Assembly (NCBI RefSeq): GCF_003627055.1
Contig: NZ_CP032624.1
Location: forward strand, 2,976,001-3,040,000
DNA length: 64,000 nt
Source: Gryllotalpicola protaetiae
Lineage (GTDB): Bacteria; Actinomycetota; Actinomycetes; Actinomycetales; Microbacteriaceae
Direction: 5' to 3'
Position numbers and translations under genes: made by a program. Under the pieces are notes generated by a model, which was not told the origin of the DNA, ran no database searches, and saw nothing but the letters and a program-made list of their open reading frames with translations. Positions 33,828-42,040 of the stretch are shown piece by piece (position 1 is the stretch's first letter; each line of letters opens with the position of its first letter).

Positions 33828-36800
33828 ATGACGGTTTCGATGCGCGTGATGTCGGCGGGTGATGGCTACAAGTACCTGCTGCGCACGGTCGCCGCAGGCG
33901 ACGGTGACAGGTCGCTCTCGACGCCGTTGACGAGGTACTACAACGCCGAGGGCACGCCGCCCGGCAGGTGGCTCGGCTCCGGCGTCGCTGACCTCGGCGG
34001 CGGTCAGATCGGGGAGGGCGATCAGGTCTCCGAAGCCCAGCTCCAGCTCCTCATCGGCATGGGCCGCGACCCGATCACCGGGAAGCCGTTGGGCCGCGCG
34101 TACCCCGCGTACCGGCCTGTCGCTGAGCGGGTCGCTGAGCGCGTCGCGGACCTCGACCCTACTCTGGGGCCGGTCTCCCGTGCGGAGGCGGTCGCCGCAA
34201 TCGAGGCGGAGGAGGCCGAGCGCGGCACGCGGCGAGCGGTTGCGGGATACGACTTCACGTTCTCCATCCCTAAGTCGGCGTCCGTGTTGTGGGCCGTTGC
34301 GGACGCGGGCACGCAATCTCTGATCGGGCAGGCGCATCATGCGGCGGTTGCGGAGGTGGTTGCGTTCATGGAGCGGGAGGTTGCAGCCACCCGCACGGGC
34401 GCAACCGGGCGCAACGGCGCGGTTGCACAGGTGGACGTTCACGGGCTGATCGCAACCGGGTACGACCACTACGACTCTCGTGCGGGCGATCCGCACTTGC
34501 ATACGCATGTGGTTGTCTCGAACAAGGTGCAGACCGTCCTCGACGGCAAGTGGCGCTCCCTCGATGGGCGACCCATGCACGCGGCGACCGTCGCCATGTC
34601 GGAGCTGCACGAGGCGGTGTTCGCCGACCACCTGACCCGCATGTTCGGCGTCGTGTGGGAGGCCCGCGAGATGGGCCGCGACCGGAACCCGGCGTGGGTG
34701 ATCGTCGGCGTGCCAGAGGAACTGCTGGCTGCGTTCTCCACGAGGTCGCGGCACATCGACGTCGAGACTGATCGCCTGATCGAGCAGTACGTCACCGAGC
34801 ACGGGCGCAGGCCGGCTCCGGCGACGATCATGAAGCTCCGCGCCCAGGCAACCCTCACCACGCGGCCGGAGAAGGAAGTGCACTCGCTGGCCGACCTCAC
34901 CGCCGAGTGGCGACAGCGCGCCGGCCGTATCCTCGGATCGGACGCGACCTCGTGGGCGCAGGATGTGACCGCGAACGAGGAGCCGCTACTGCTCCGCGCG
35001 GACGACGTGCCGTTGGACGTGATTGCTTCCCTCGGGACAAGCGTGGTCGAGACGGTCGGTGAGAAGCGCTCGACCTGGCGGCGATGGAACCTGACCGCCG
35101 AGGCGGCCCGGCAGACCATGAGCTACAGGTTCGCTACCACCGACGATCGGGAGGCGGTCGTCGGTCTGGTCGTGGACGCCGCCGAGGCCGTGTCGCTGCG
35201 GCTGACGCCGCCCGAGCTCGCATCGAGCCCCGCGGTGTTCCAGCGACCGGACGGAACCAGCGTGTTCCGGCCGAAGCACTCGACCGTGTTCTCCTCCGAA
35301 GTGCTGCTGGCGGCCGAAGACCGCCTCCTCGAGCGCGCCCGGACCACCACCGGACCGACTGTGCCGCTGGCGACGGTCGAGCGGATCGCGGCACGGCCCG
35401 ACCGGAAGGGGCAGATGCTCGGCGACGACCAGGTCGCTGCCCTGGCGAAGGTCGCCGTCTCCGGCCGCGTCGTCGATGTCCTCGTGGGTCCCGCCGGGGC
35501 GGGCAAGACGACCGCGATGAACGCGCTCCGTCGCGCGTGGGAGTCAGAGCACGGTCCCGGCTCGGTGGTCGGACTCGCCCCCTCCGCTGTCGCGGCGCAG
35601 GTCCTCGCCGATGACCTCGGCATCCAGACCGAGAACACCGCGAAGTGGTGGGACACCCACGAGCGCACCGGCGAGACGTTCCGCACGGGGCAGCTCGTGA
35701 TCCTCGATGAAGCCTCGCTCGCCGGCACGCTGTCGCTCGACCGGATTACGAGCCTCGCCGCCGAGACTGGGGCGAAGGTCTTGCTCGTCGGTGACTACGC
35801 GCAGCTCCAGTCGGTAGACGCGGGCGGGGCGTTCTCGCTGCTCGTGCACGACCGGGACGACGCCCCCGAACTGGTCGACGTCCACAGGTTCGCGAACCCG
35901 TGGGAGAAGACCGCTTCGCTCGGTCTGCGTCACGGGCGCACCGAGGTCATCGACACCTACCTGAAGCACGGCCGAATCCACGGCGGGGAGACTGAGACGA
36001 TGATCGACACCGCCTACGCCGCATGGCGGACCGACCGGCTTGCCGGACGAGCGACCGTGCTGGTCACCGACTCGAACGAGTCCGTCCTCGCGCTCAACCA
36101 GCGGGCCCGCACAGACCTGATCCTCGACGGCACGGTGAACGCGTTGCACGAGGTCGAGCTGCACGACGGGACCCGCGCGGCGGCCGGGGATTCGGTCATC
36201 ACCCGGCACAACAACCGACGCCTGCGCGCCGGCCGCGGCTGGGTCCGAAACGGCGACAGATGGACAGTCACCGAGGTCCGCGACGATGGCTCGCTCACTC
36301 TCCGTCGCACCGCGAGACGCTGGGGCGGGTCGGTCGTGCTCCCGGCCGGGTACGTGGCCGAACACCTCGACCTCGGCTACGCGGTGACCTCTTTCCGCGC
36401 GCAGGGCATCACCACCGACACCGCCCACGTCCTGGTCGACGCTTCGATGACACGGGAGAACCTGTACGTCGCCCTCACCCGCGGCCGTGAGGCGAACAGG
36501 GCCTACGTCGCCGTCGACAAGCCCGACGGCTCCCACGACGGCCCGCACCCTGGAGACAACATCGAAGCCACCGCCCGGTCGGTGCTGTTCGGGGTGCTGC
36601 GGCACGTCGGCGCCGAGCTCTCCGCCCACGAGACGACCACCGCCGAGCAGGAAGCATGGGCGAACATCGGTCAGCTCTCCGCCGAGTACGAGACGATCGC
36701 CGCCGCCGCGCAACGCGACCGCTGGGCGACCCTCGTCCGCGCATCCGGACTCACCGACGAGGAGGCAGAAGCCGCGATCAACTCTCCGGCATTCGGCGCG

Positions 36801-37385
36801 CTGACCGCTGAACTGCGCCGAGCCGAGGCCAACCACCACGAGGTCGACACGCTGCTACCGCGCCTCGTGCGAGCACGACGATTCACCGATGCGGACGACA
36901 TCGCCGCCGTCCTCCACCACCGCGTCGCCAAAGCCACCGAGCGACCCGCCGGCTCCGCGCGCGCCCGCAAGATGCCGCGCCTGATCGCTGGTCTCATTCC
37001 CGAGGCCACCGGAACCATGAGCCCGGAGTTCCGGCAGGCGCTCGCCAAGCGACGCGACCTCATCGAAGCCCGCGCAGACGCGATCCTCGATGCCGTAGTC
37101 AGCGAGGGCCACGAGTGGATCGAGGCGCTCGGGAAGCAACCGAAGCAGGAACGAGCAGCGCAATTGTGGCGACATGCCGCACGCACCATCGCGGCGTATC
37201 GGGATCGCTACGGGATCGCCGACCCGCTCCCGCTTGGCGCACCCGCAGAGGCCGACGCTCAGAAGCTCGACGCCGCCCGCGCCCGCGCCGCGCTCGACCG
37301 GGCACAGAACCTCACCCAGGCTGAGCAGACAGAGCAGGAAAGCACGCGTCGCACAGGGACTCAGCGCGTTGGGCCGTCGCTGTAA
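33828..37385 (+). CDS. MobF-type conjugative relaxase with TraA-like helicase
   Basis: A 1185-residue protein. The N-terminal TrwC relaxase has candidate catalytic tyrosines Y37 and Y38 (LTRYYNAEG), the segment YDFTFSIPKSASVLWAV and the HUH-type metal triad H223, H225, H227 (PHLHTH). A RecD-like helicase follows: Walker A GPAGAGKTT (554-562), DEASLAGT, GDYAQLQSVDAGGAFSLL and, near residue 860, SFRAQGIT. It nicks DNA at an origin of transfer and unwinds it. ATG at 33828 has ggaggcaggg upstream. No other transfer genes are in the window, so the element is mobilisable at best. It stops 4 bp before the converging AlbA_2 gene. Confidence 0.93.
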   Translation: MTVSMRVMSAGDGYKYLLRTVAAGDGDRSLSTPLTRYYNAEGTPPGRWLGSGVADLGGGQIGEGDQVSEAQLQLLIGMGRDPITGKPLGRAYPAYRPVAERVAERVADLDPTLGPVSRAEAVAAIEAEEAERGTRRAVAGYDFTFSIPKSASVLWAVADAGTQSLIGQAHHAAVAEVVAFMEREVAATRTGATGRNGAVAQVDVHGLIATGYDHYDSRAGDPHLHTHVVVSNKVQTVLDGKWRSLDGRPMHAATVAMSELHEAVFADHLTRMFGVVWEAREMGRDRNPAWVIVGVPEELLAAFSTRSRHIDVETDRLIEQYVTEHGRRPAPATIMKLRAQATLTTRPEKEVHSLADLTAEWRQRAGRILGSDATSWAQDVTANEEPLLLRADDVPLDVIASLGTSVVETVGEKRSTWRRWNLTAEAARQTMSYRFATTDDREAVVGLVVDAAEAVSLRLTPPELASSPAVFQRPDGTSVFRPKHSTVFSSEVLLAAEDRLLERARTTTGPTVPLATVERIAARPDRKGQMLGDDQVAALAKVAVSGRVVDVLVGPAGAGKTTAMNALRRAWESEHGPGSVVGLAPSAVAAQVLADDLGIQTENTAKWWDTHERTGETFRTGQLVILDEASLAGTLSLDRITSLAAETGAKVLLVGDYAQLQSVDAGGAFSLLVHDRDDAPELVDVHRFANPWEKTASLGLRHGRTEVIDTYLKHGRIHGGETETMIDTAYAAWRTDRLAGRATVLVTDSNESVLALNQRARTDLILDGTVNALHEVELHDGTRAAAGDSVITRHNNRRLRAGRGWVRNGDRWTVTEVRDDGSLTLRRTARRWGGSVVLPAGYVAEHLDLGYAVTSFRAQGITTDTAHVLVDASMTRENLYVALTRGREANRAYVAVDKPDGSHDGPHPGDNIEATARSVLFGVLRHVGAELSAHETTTAEQEAWANIGQLSAEYETIAAAAQRDRWATLVRASGLTDEEAEAAINSPAFGALTAELRRAEANHHEVDTLLPRLVRARRFTDADDIAAVLHHRVAKATERPAGSARARKMPRLIAGLIPEATGTMSPEFRQALAKRRDLIEARADAILDAVVSEGHEWIEALGKQPKQERAAQLWRHAARTIAAYRDRYGIADPLPLGAPAEADAQKLDAARARAALDRAQNLTQAEQTEQESTRRTGTQRVGPSL

Positions 37386-37389
37386 CGGC

Positions 37390-38643
37390 CTACTGCTGGT
37401 CGGTCCGCTCCGGGGGCTGGATCATCCGCACGTTCGAGACGCCGCCCTGGTTCACGCAATCCAGGGCGAGGTCGTGGACATGCCAGTAGTAGTCCAACGC
37501 AGGCTCGACCGCGTTCACGGTGGTCTCGACCGGGGCGTAGTGGTGCAGCGGCGTGGAGACGCCGTCAAAGGTCTGACCGAAATTATCGGTGGTCAGGATG
37601 GTCAGCGGCTGCTCGCCGGTCCACTCGATCCCGATACGCACGTCGTACTCGTCGTTGTCGGTCGCCTCGGCCGTGGCGCGGAGGAGTCCCATGAAGTCCG
37701 CGATACCGCATTCAAGACCAGCAGACTGAACCTGCGAGCCCTCGAAGTAGCCGTCACTGCTCATGCGATGCCCGCCCACCGCCGCCGCGAGAGTCACCGA
37801 ACCATCGCGGTGAATGCTCAGCCAAGACTCTTTCCACGTCGACCGGTCGCCGGTCGCAGTGTTGACCGCAACCCAGCGCCGCAGACCAGGTCGAGGGTTG
37901 TGCCTGTCGACGCTCTCCAAAGGATGAACCCCACCTCGGCCAGCGTACGTCAGGGCAAGCCCCTCGGTCTTGGACAGCACATCACGGGCCTCGTCCCGAG
38001 TCAGCCGATCCCGGAACCGGGGAACACGGGGATGGGCGACGGCAATCAGCCAGGCACGCTCACCCGAGCTGCGCCCGCCCGCGGCTTCGGCGAATAGATT
38101 GTCCAGGGCCTCGGTGGCGTGGCGACGCTCATCGAACCGCGCTCGATACATCGCCTCGATCTGACGCTCCTTCATCCACACAGTGTCCGAGTCGTTGCGC
38201 ACCGGCGCACCAAAGTAGTCGTTCCTGTAGATCAGATGCGGGCCGTCGACGCTCGACGGGATCTCGACCACGATGGCACGGTTGCCCTCATCTCCGAGCC
38301 GATGCACGTTCAGCCCGAACACCGGCGGCGAGATGGCGGTGATCGCGGCGCTGCGTAGCGATCTCTCATACGCCTCATCGAACTCGCCGACATCGACCCG
38401 CTCCGTCGCGGCCTTCTGCGACTCCCGCACGCCGAAGACGATGACTCCTCCGCCGCTGTTCGCCATCGCGGCGACATCCTTGGGGAAGTCAGTCTGCGGC
38501 AGCCCCTTCGCCGGCGGCAGCTCAGACTTCCAATCCAAGTCATTCGCCTCCACCACGCCGCCGCTCACCGCCGCATCGAGCAGCTCATCGGTCAACGGCC
38601 CCGGCGCGACCCCGAGGGCGCGATGCAGTGCGGTAAAGGTCAT
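37390..38643 (-). CDS. AlbA_2/Schlafen-type ATP-binding-domain protein
   Basis: A 417-residue protein. Residues about 35-160 read as AlbA_2 (Schlafen AAA_4): DWKSELPPAK, DFPKDVAAMANSGGGVIVFG and a tail with PHLIYRNDYFGAPVRND. The C-terminal 250 residues are not recognised. AlbA_2 proteins occur in mobile elements and defence loci as regulators or effectors. It stands between the relaxase and dprA-like genes and is read leftwards with dprA. Confidence 0.82.
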   Translation of the reverse strand: MTFTALHRALGVAPGPLTDELLDAAVSGGVVEANDLDWKSELPPAKGLPQTDFPKDVAAMANSGGGVIVFGVRESQKAATERVDVGEFDEAYERSLRSAAITAISPPVFGLNVHRLGDEGNRAIVVEIPSSVDGPHLIYRNDYFGAPVRNDSDTVWMKERQIEAMYRARFDERRHATEALDNLFAEAAGGRSSGERAWLIAVAHPRVPRFRDRLTRDEARDVLSKTEGLALTYAGRGGVHPLESVDRHNPRPGLRRWVAVNTATGDRSTWKESWLSIHRDGSVTLAAAVGGHRMSSDGYFEGSQVQSAGLECGIADFMGLLRATAEATDNDEYDVRIGIEWTGEQPLTILTTDNFGQTFDGVSTPLHHYAPVETTVNAVEPALDYYWHVHDLALDCVNQGGVSNVRMIQPPERTDQQ

Positions 38644-38712
38644 GTTCTAAGCGTAGAGATGAGCGAGCACATCACCCGGGACATCGGGACACGCACCGCG
38701 GACCTGACGCAA

Positions 38713-39708
38713 TTACAACGAACGTCCCGGAGGGCGCGCGGAGCGGGCTACCCCGGCCTCATGCTCAAACGCTCGCCCGCTGGCTACGGCGGGCGGGCGG
38801 GCGAGGGCGTTGACATCGTCGGCATCGGTGATGAGGGAGGCGATGCCTTCGCGGAGCAGCTGGTGAGCGCCCGAGCTCGCGGCGCTGGTTACTGGGCCGG
38901 GAACTGCGCCGACCGGGCGGCCGATCTGGGCCGCGCGGGCGGCGACGTTGAGTGAGCCCGAGCGGTAGCCGGCTTCCACGATCACGGTCGCGCCCGAGAT
39001 GGCGCCCAGGATGCGATTGCGGGCGAGAAAGCGCCACTTGGTCGGCGCGGCACCGGGGGCCATCTCGCTGACGAGTAGGCCAACGTCGCCGATGCGATCC
39101 AGCAGCTCATGGTTGCCTGCCGGGTAGAGACGGTCCAGGCCGCCCGCGAGCACCGCGATCGTCCGCCCTCCCGCAGCCAAGGCGGCGCTGTGCGCGGCCC
39201 TGTCGATGCCGTAGGCACCGCCGGCGACGACGAGCCGTTCGGTCCTTGCCAGATCGGAGGCGAGCTCGACGGCGACGTGCTCGCCGTACCCGGTGGCTGC
39301 GCGGGCGCCGGTGATCGTCACCCGATCGTGAAGCGGTGTGGTCAGAAATGAACCGGCCCCGCGCACCCACAATGCGGTCGGCGTGCGGTCGCCCAAATCG
39401 TTCAGGCCGCTGGGCCAGTCGCTCTCACTGGGAACGATGATGCGGAGCCCCAGCCGGTCGGTCTCGGACAGCGCCCGCGTGATGGTGCGCACATCAAGAC
39501 GAGGAGCGACCTTCTTCCGCCACAACTCACCCTCGACCGCATCGACTTTCTTCGGGAACGCGCCGGTGCCTGCGGCCAGGCGCACGGCCTCGGCCGCGCC
39601 GACCGCCGACACCAGCCTGCCCGTCACCGAGTCATCCGGCTCCAGTGTGGCGGCGAGAGCGACCCTGGCGGTTCGCTCGTCCTTGGCGAGAGAAGTGATC
39701 ATCACCAT
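38713..39708 (-). CDS. DprA/Smf-like protein
   Basis: A 331-residue protein with the DprA Rossmann-like core: VTITGARAATGYGEHVA, GGAYGIDRAAHSAALAAGG, GGLDRLYPAGNHEL and RNRILGAISGATVIVEA, then SGSLNVAARAAQIGR. DprA normally loads RecA on incoming single-stranded DNA. This copy lies in an island beside a relaxase gene and an AlbA_2 gene, so a role in element transfer or defence is more likely than chromosomal competence. Start at 39708 or at the ATG at 39702. Confidence 0.88.
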   Translation of the reverse strand: MVMITSLAKDERTARVALAATLEPDDSVTGRLVSAVGAAEAVRLAAGTGAFPKKVDAVEGELWRKKVAPRLDVRTITRALSETDRLGLRIIVPSESDWPSGLNDLGDRTPTALWVRGAGSFLTTPLHDRVTITGARAATGYGEHVAVELASDLARTERLVVAGGAYGIDRAAHSAALAAGGRTIAVLAGGLDRLYPAGNHELLDRIGDVGLLVSEMAPGAAPTKWRFLARNRILGAISGATVIVEAGYRSGSLNVAARAAQIGRPVGAVPGPVTSAASSGAHQLLREGIASLITDADDVNALARPPAVASGRAFEHEAGVARSARPPGRSL

Positions 39709-39916
39709 GCCCGGCTCCCATCAGACTGTGCCAGGCAGGTGCGCGCTCGGAACCAGGGCGCGAAGTGTGCACCTCTTACGAATGTCGCCCGGAAGTCGTA
39801 CCCTAGAAGAGAGGCAGCGTTCCAATCTCTGCGGGTCCTTCGGGACAGTCCCTTCGGGGCCACTCATCATGTTCTGCCTCCTCGACGGAGAAACACGTCT
39901 GATGAGAGGCCCGACC

Positions 39917-40288
39917 ATGCTTAGACTGCTCTGGGCGGCAAGCGTCCACACCCGATACTTCCTTCGCCGCTACATGCCGACGAACATCCTGCTCGACCTG
40001 ATCCGCACTCGCCGCGGCCTCAAGTGGGGTGTCCCGGCGATGCTCCTGGCCGCCCCGCACCTGCTCGCCGCGAGCATCTGCACCAATCTCATCGCAGACG
40101 GCGCTCCGGGATGGCTCAACCTTCTCGTGCTCCTGTTCCTGTGGAACGCACTCAAGTTCCTGGTCATGGGGCCCGTCAGCCTCGTCCTCCTGCTCCGCGT
40201 CTGCGTCCGAGAGAGCGCTGAGCGCCGCCGCGTGCGGCAACAAAGCGACGCCATGAAGTCGGCTCGCTACGAGGCCATCGGAGCGTAG
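39917..40288 (+). CDS. Small conserved membrane protein of actinobacterial mobile elements
   Basis: A 123-residue protein with two strong hydrophobic helices (about 43-60 and 66-90) and a basic tail. Starts MLRLLWAASVHTRYFLRRYM. Relatives are often annotated 'sulfate permease' in plasmid/ICE regions but show no transporter fold; function unknown. ATG at 39917 is preferred over 39902 because gagagg lies 7 bases upstream. Divergent from dprA; converges with the ApeA-like gene. Confidence 0.7.
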   Translation: MLRLLWAASVHTRYFLRRYMPTNILLDLIRTRRGLKWGVPAMLLAAPHLLAASICTNLIADGAPGWLNLLVLLFLWNALKFLVMGPVSLVLLLRVCVRESAERRRVRQQSDAMKSARYEAIGA

Positions 40289-40378
40289 ACACAACCATGT
40301 GATGCAAGACTGCCCGGCCACTCCCGGCGACAGTGCGTTGTGACACGAGACGCCCTCCGCGTAGGTCGGCGCGCAAGC

Positions 40379-41803
40379 TCATCTGATTCCATACTTCACT
40401 GACTGAGTTCGCCGAAGCATCGCATCTACCTCAGGTTCGTCAAGACCTAATTCGCGGAGCATCACAGCTTTCATCAGCGTGCTGAGAAGTACGAGCGCCT
40501 CAGATAGTTCCCGCCCTTGGAATCGATCGCCGAGGTCACCAACGTGCGTTAGTGAGTCACGTGTATCAACGACGCGCCGAAGGAAGCGCTCTCGCCGCTC
40601 ATACCGCGCTCGAACGAACGGGCTGGAGCGGCCGACCATCAGTTCGAGGCGGGCTTTCAGGCTGTGCTCGTTTGCGTGCTTGAGGCGAGACACAACAAGC
40701 TCACCTTGTGGTTCACCTTCGAGAGCTTCCTTGACCTTCCGTTTGATGGGAGCGAAGTCCACTTCGGGAATCGCGAGCGACGGGTCGAGAACACCATGCC
40801 AAACCTCCAGCGCGCGCACTACGCGCAGGAAGGACTCCTCGAATGAGCTCAGTGCGGGCCACATCACGTATGCGAAGAAGTTGTAGAAGGCCGATCGTCC
40901 TTGCTCATCCATTTCAAACCAACGGGCCACAAGTGTTGGAAAGCGCACCGCCATCTCGTCAAAGGGGATGAGGAACTCAAAGTCGGCAGGAAATTCACGA
41001 TCAGTTGGATGAGCCATCCAAGACGAAGTGAGCCACTCGAAACTGCCAGGGAAGATCGGGTAGTCGTACCCGTCCTTGGGCGCGCCCACACCTTCCGCGT
41101 CATCGTCTTCGGCATCGGCGGGCTGAACTGTCAGACTCTCGAACTGGTCGCCCGTATCGCAGGCCAATGTCATGAGGTGCAGCACAGGCGTAACAAATGC
41201 CTCCCACGCCGCAGATAGAGCCAATGGTTCGTCAGGCACGTACTCAAACTCTGGTACGTAGCGACGGCTGAAGCCGATAGAACTGGACCGCTGTTGGATG
41301 TTCCATCGAAAGGTGAGGGTTCCAGCCAAGAGCCGCGACCTGAGTGGCTCAGGAACCGCGGACCGGACCGCGACTGCTCCGGCCTCGGAGGTTTCCTGCA
41401 CTTCAGGTGAGTGTTGGTCCGCCCAGGCCCTAGTCGCGCGCGTTCTCAGAGTCAGAGACTTCACCATCGTCGCGGTTCCATCTGGAAGCCAGGCCCCAAC
41501 AGCGATCTCTCGCGCAGCCCAGACCTCACTGTGCTTTCCCGCACGCGTAGTCGTCAGTATCCGCTGCGGCTCAAGCATCGTGACTCGTGTGCCGTGAGCG
41601 TCCGTTCCGAGGATCTGGAAATCGTCAGTCCATAAATGTTGGCCGAGGAACTCGCCGTCCACTTCCAAGCGAGCGCCTTGTGCGGGAGTGAAGGTCAGGG
41701 TTCCGGGAAGTGCGATGTCGGGGTGCGTCGAGAAACTCCACTCGCCTCGGAAGAGCCGCTCCAATGTCGGCGCTCCCGCGCTCCCCAGCTCGATTGTGCT
41801 CAT
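40379..41803 (-). CDS. apeA: ApeA-like HEPN-domain abortive-infection protein
   Basis: A 474-residue protein. The N-terminal half looks like the ApeA N-terminal domain (LERLFRGEWSFSTHPDIALPG, WTDDFQILG, VEFEYVPDEPLA); the C-terminal third is helical and contains R415-DSLT-H420, the Rx4H motif of HEPN RNases, followed by a helical tail. ApeA is a known anti-phage HEPN RNase. It is read leftwards, divergent from the PD-(D/E)xK-NACHT gene with 237 bp between starts. The ATG at 41803 is preferred over a TTG/ATG ten codons upstream. By eye its DNA is less G+C-rich than the flanks. Confidence 0.85.
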   Translation of the reverse strand: MSTIELGSAGAPTLERLFRGEWSFSTHPDIALPGTLTFTPAQGARLEVDGEFLGQHLWTDDFQILGTDAHGTRVTMLEPQRILTTTRAGKHSEVWAAREIAVGAWLPDGTATMVKSLTLRTRATRAWADQHSPEVQETSEAGAVAVRSAVPEPLRSRLLAGTLTFRWNIQQRSSSIGFSRRYVPEFEYVPDEPLALSAAWEAFVTPVLHLMTLACDTGDQFESLTVQPADAEDDDAEGVGAPKDGYDYPIFPGSFEWLTSSWMAHPTDREFPADFEFLIPFDEMAVRFPTLVARWFEMDEQGRSAFYNFFAYVMWPALSSFEESFLRVVRALEVWHGVLDPSLAIPEVDFAPIKRKVKEALEGEPQGELVVSRLKHANEHSLKARLELMVGRSSPFVRARYERRERFLRRVVDTRDSLTHVGDLGDRFQGRELSEALVLLSTLMKAVMLRELGLDEPEVDAMLRRTQSVKYGIR

Positions 41804-42040
41804 GTCACCATCCTCCTGCAACGTAGGCTGCAAGGTTCCTTTAGCCGGGCAAGACCTCCCTGAGGCCCATAGTGGATCGCACTGCGCCTGGACCCAGATC
41901 TCCTCAGACGGGACGCCACTTACGACTGGCTCTGAGATTGTCGCCCTTATCGCAGACTATTGAGCAGCGGGTGTGGCTTCCGCGTCGGTGTCCGTCCCTG
42001 ATGGGATCATTGGGCAGGACGATTCACGGGAGGCGGCTCG

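Noticed and set aside
35544-36839. 431-codon minus-strand frame
   Set aside because: Antisense to the helicase half of the relaxase, with no recognisable motif.
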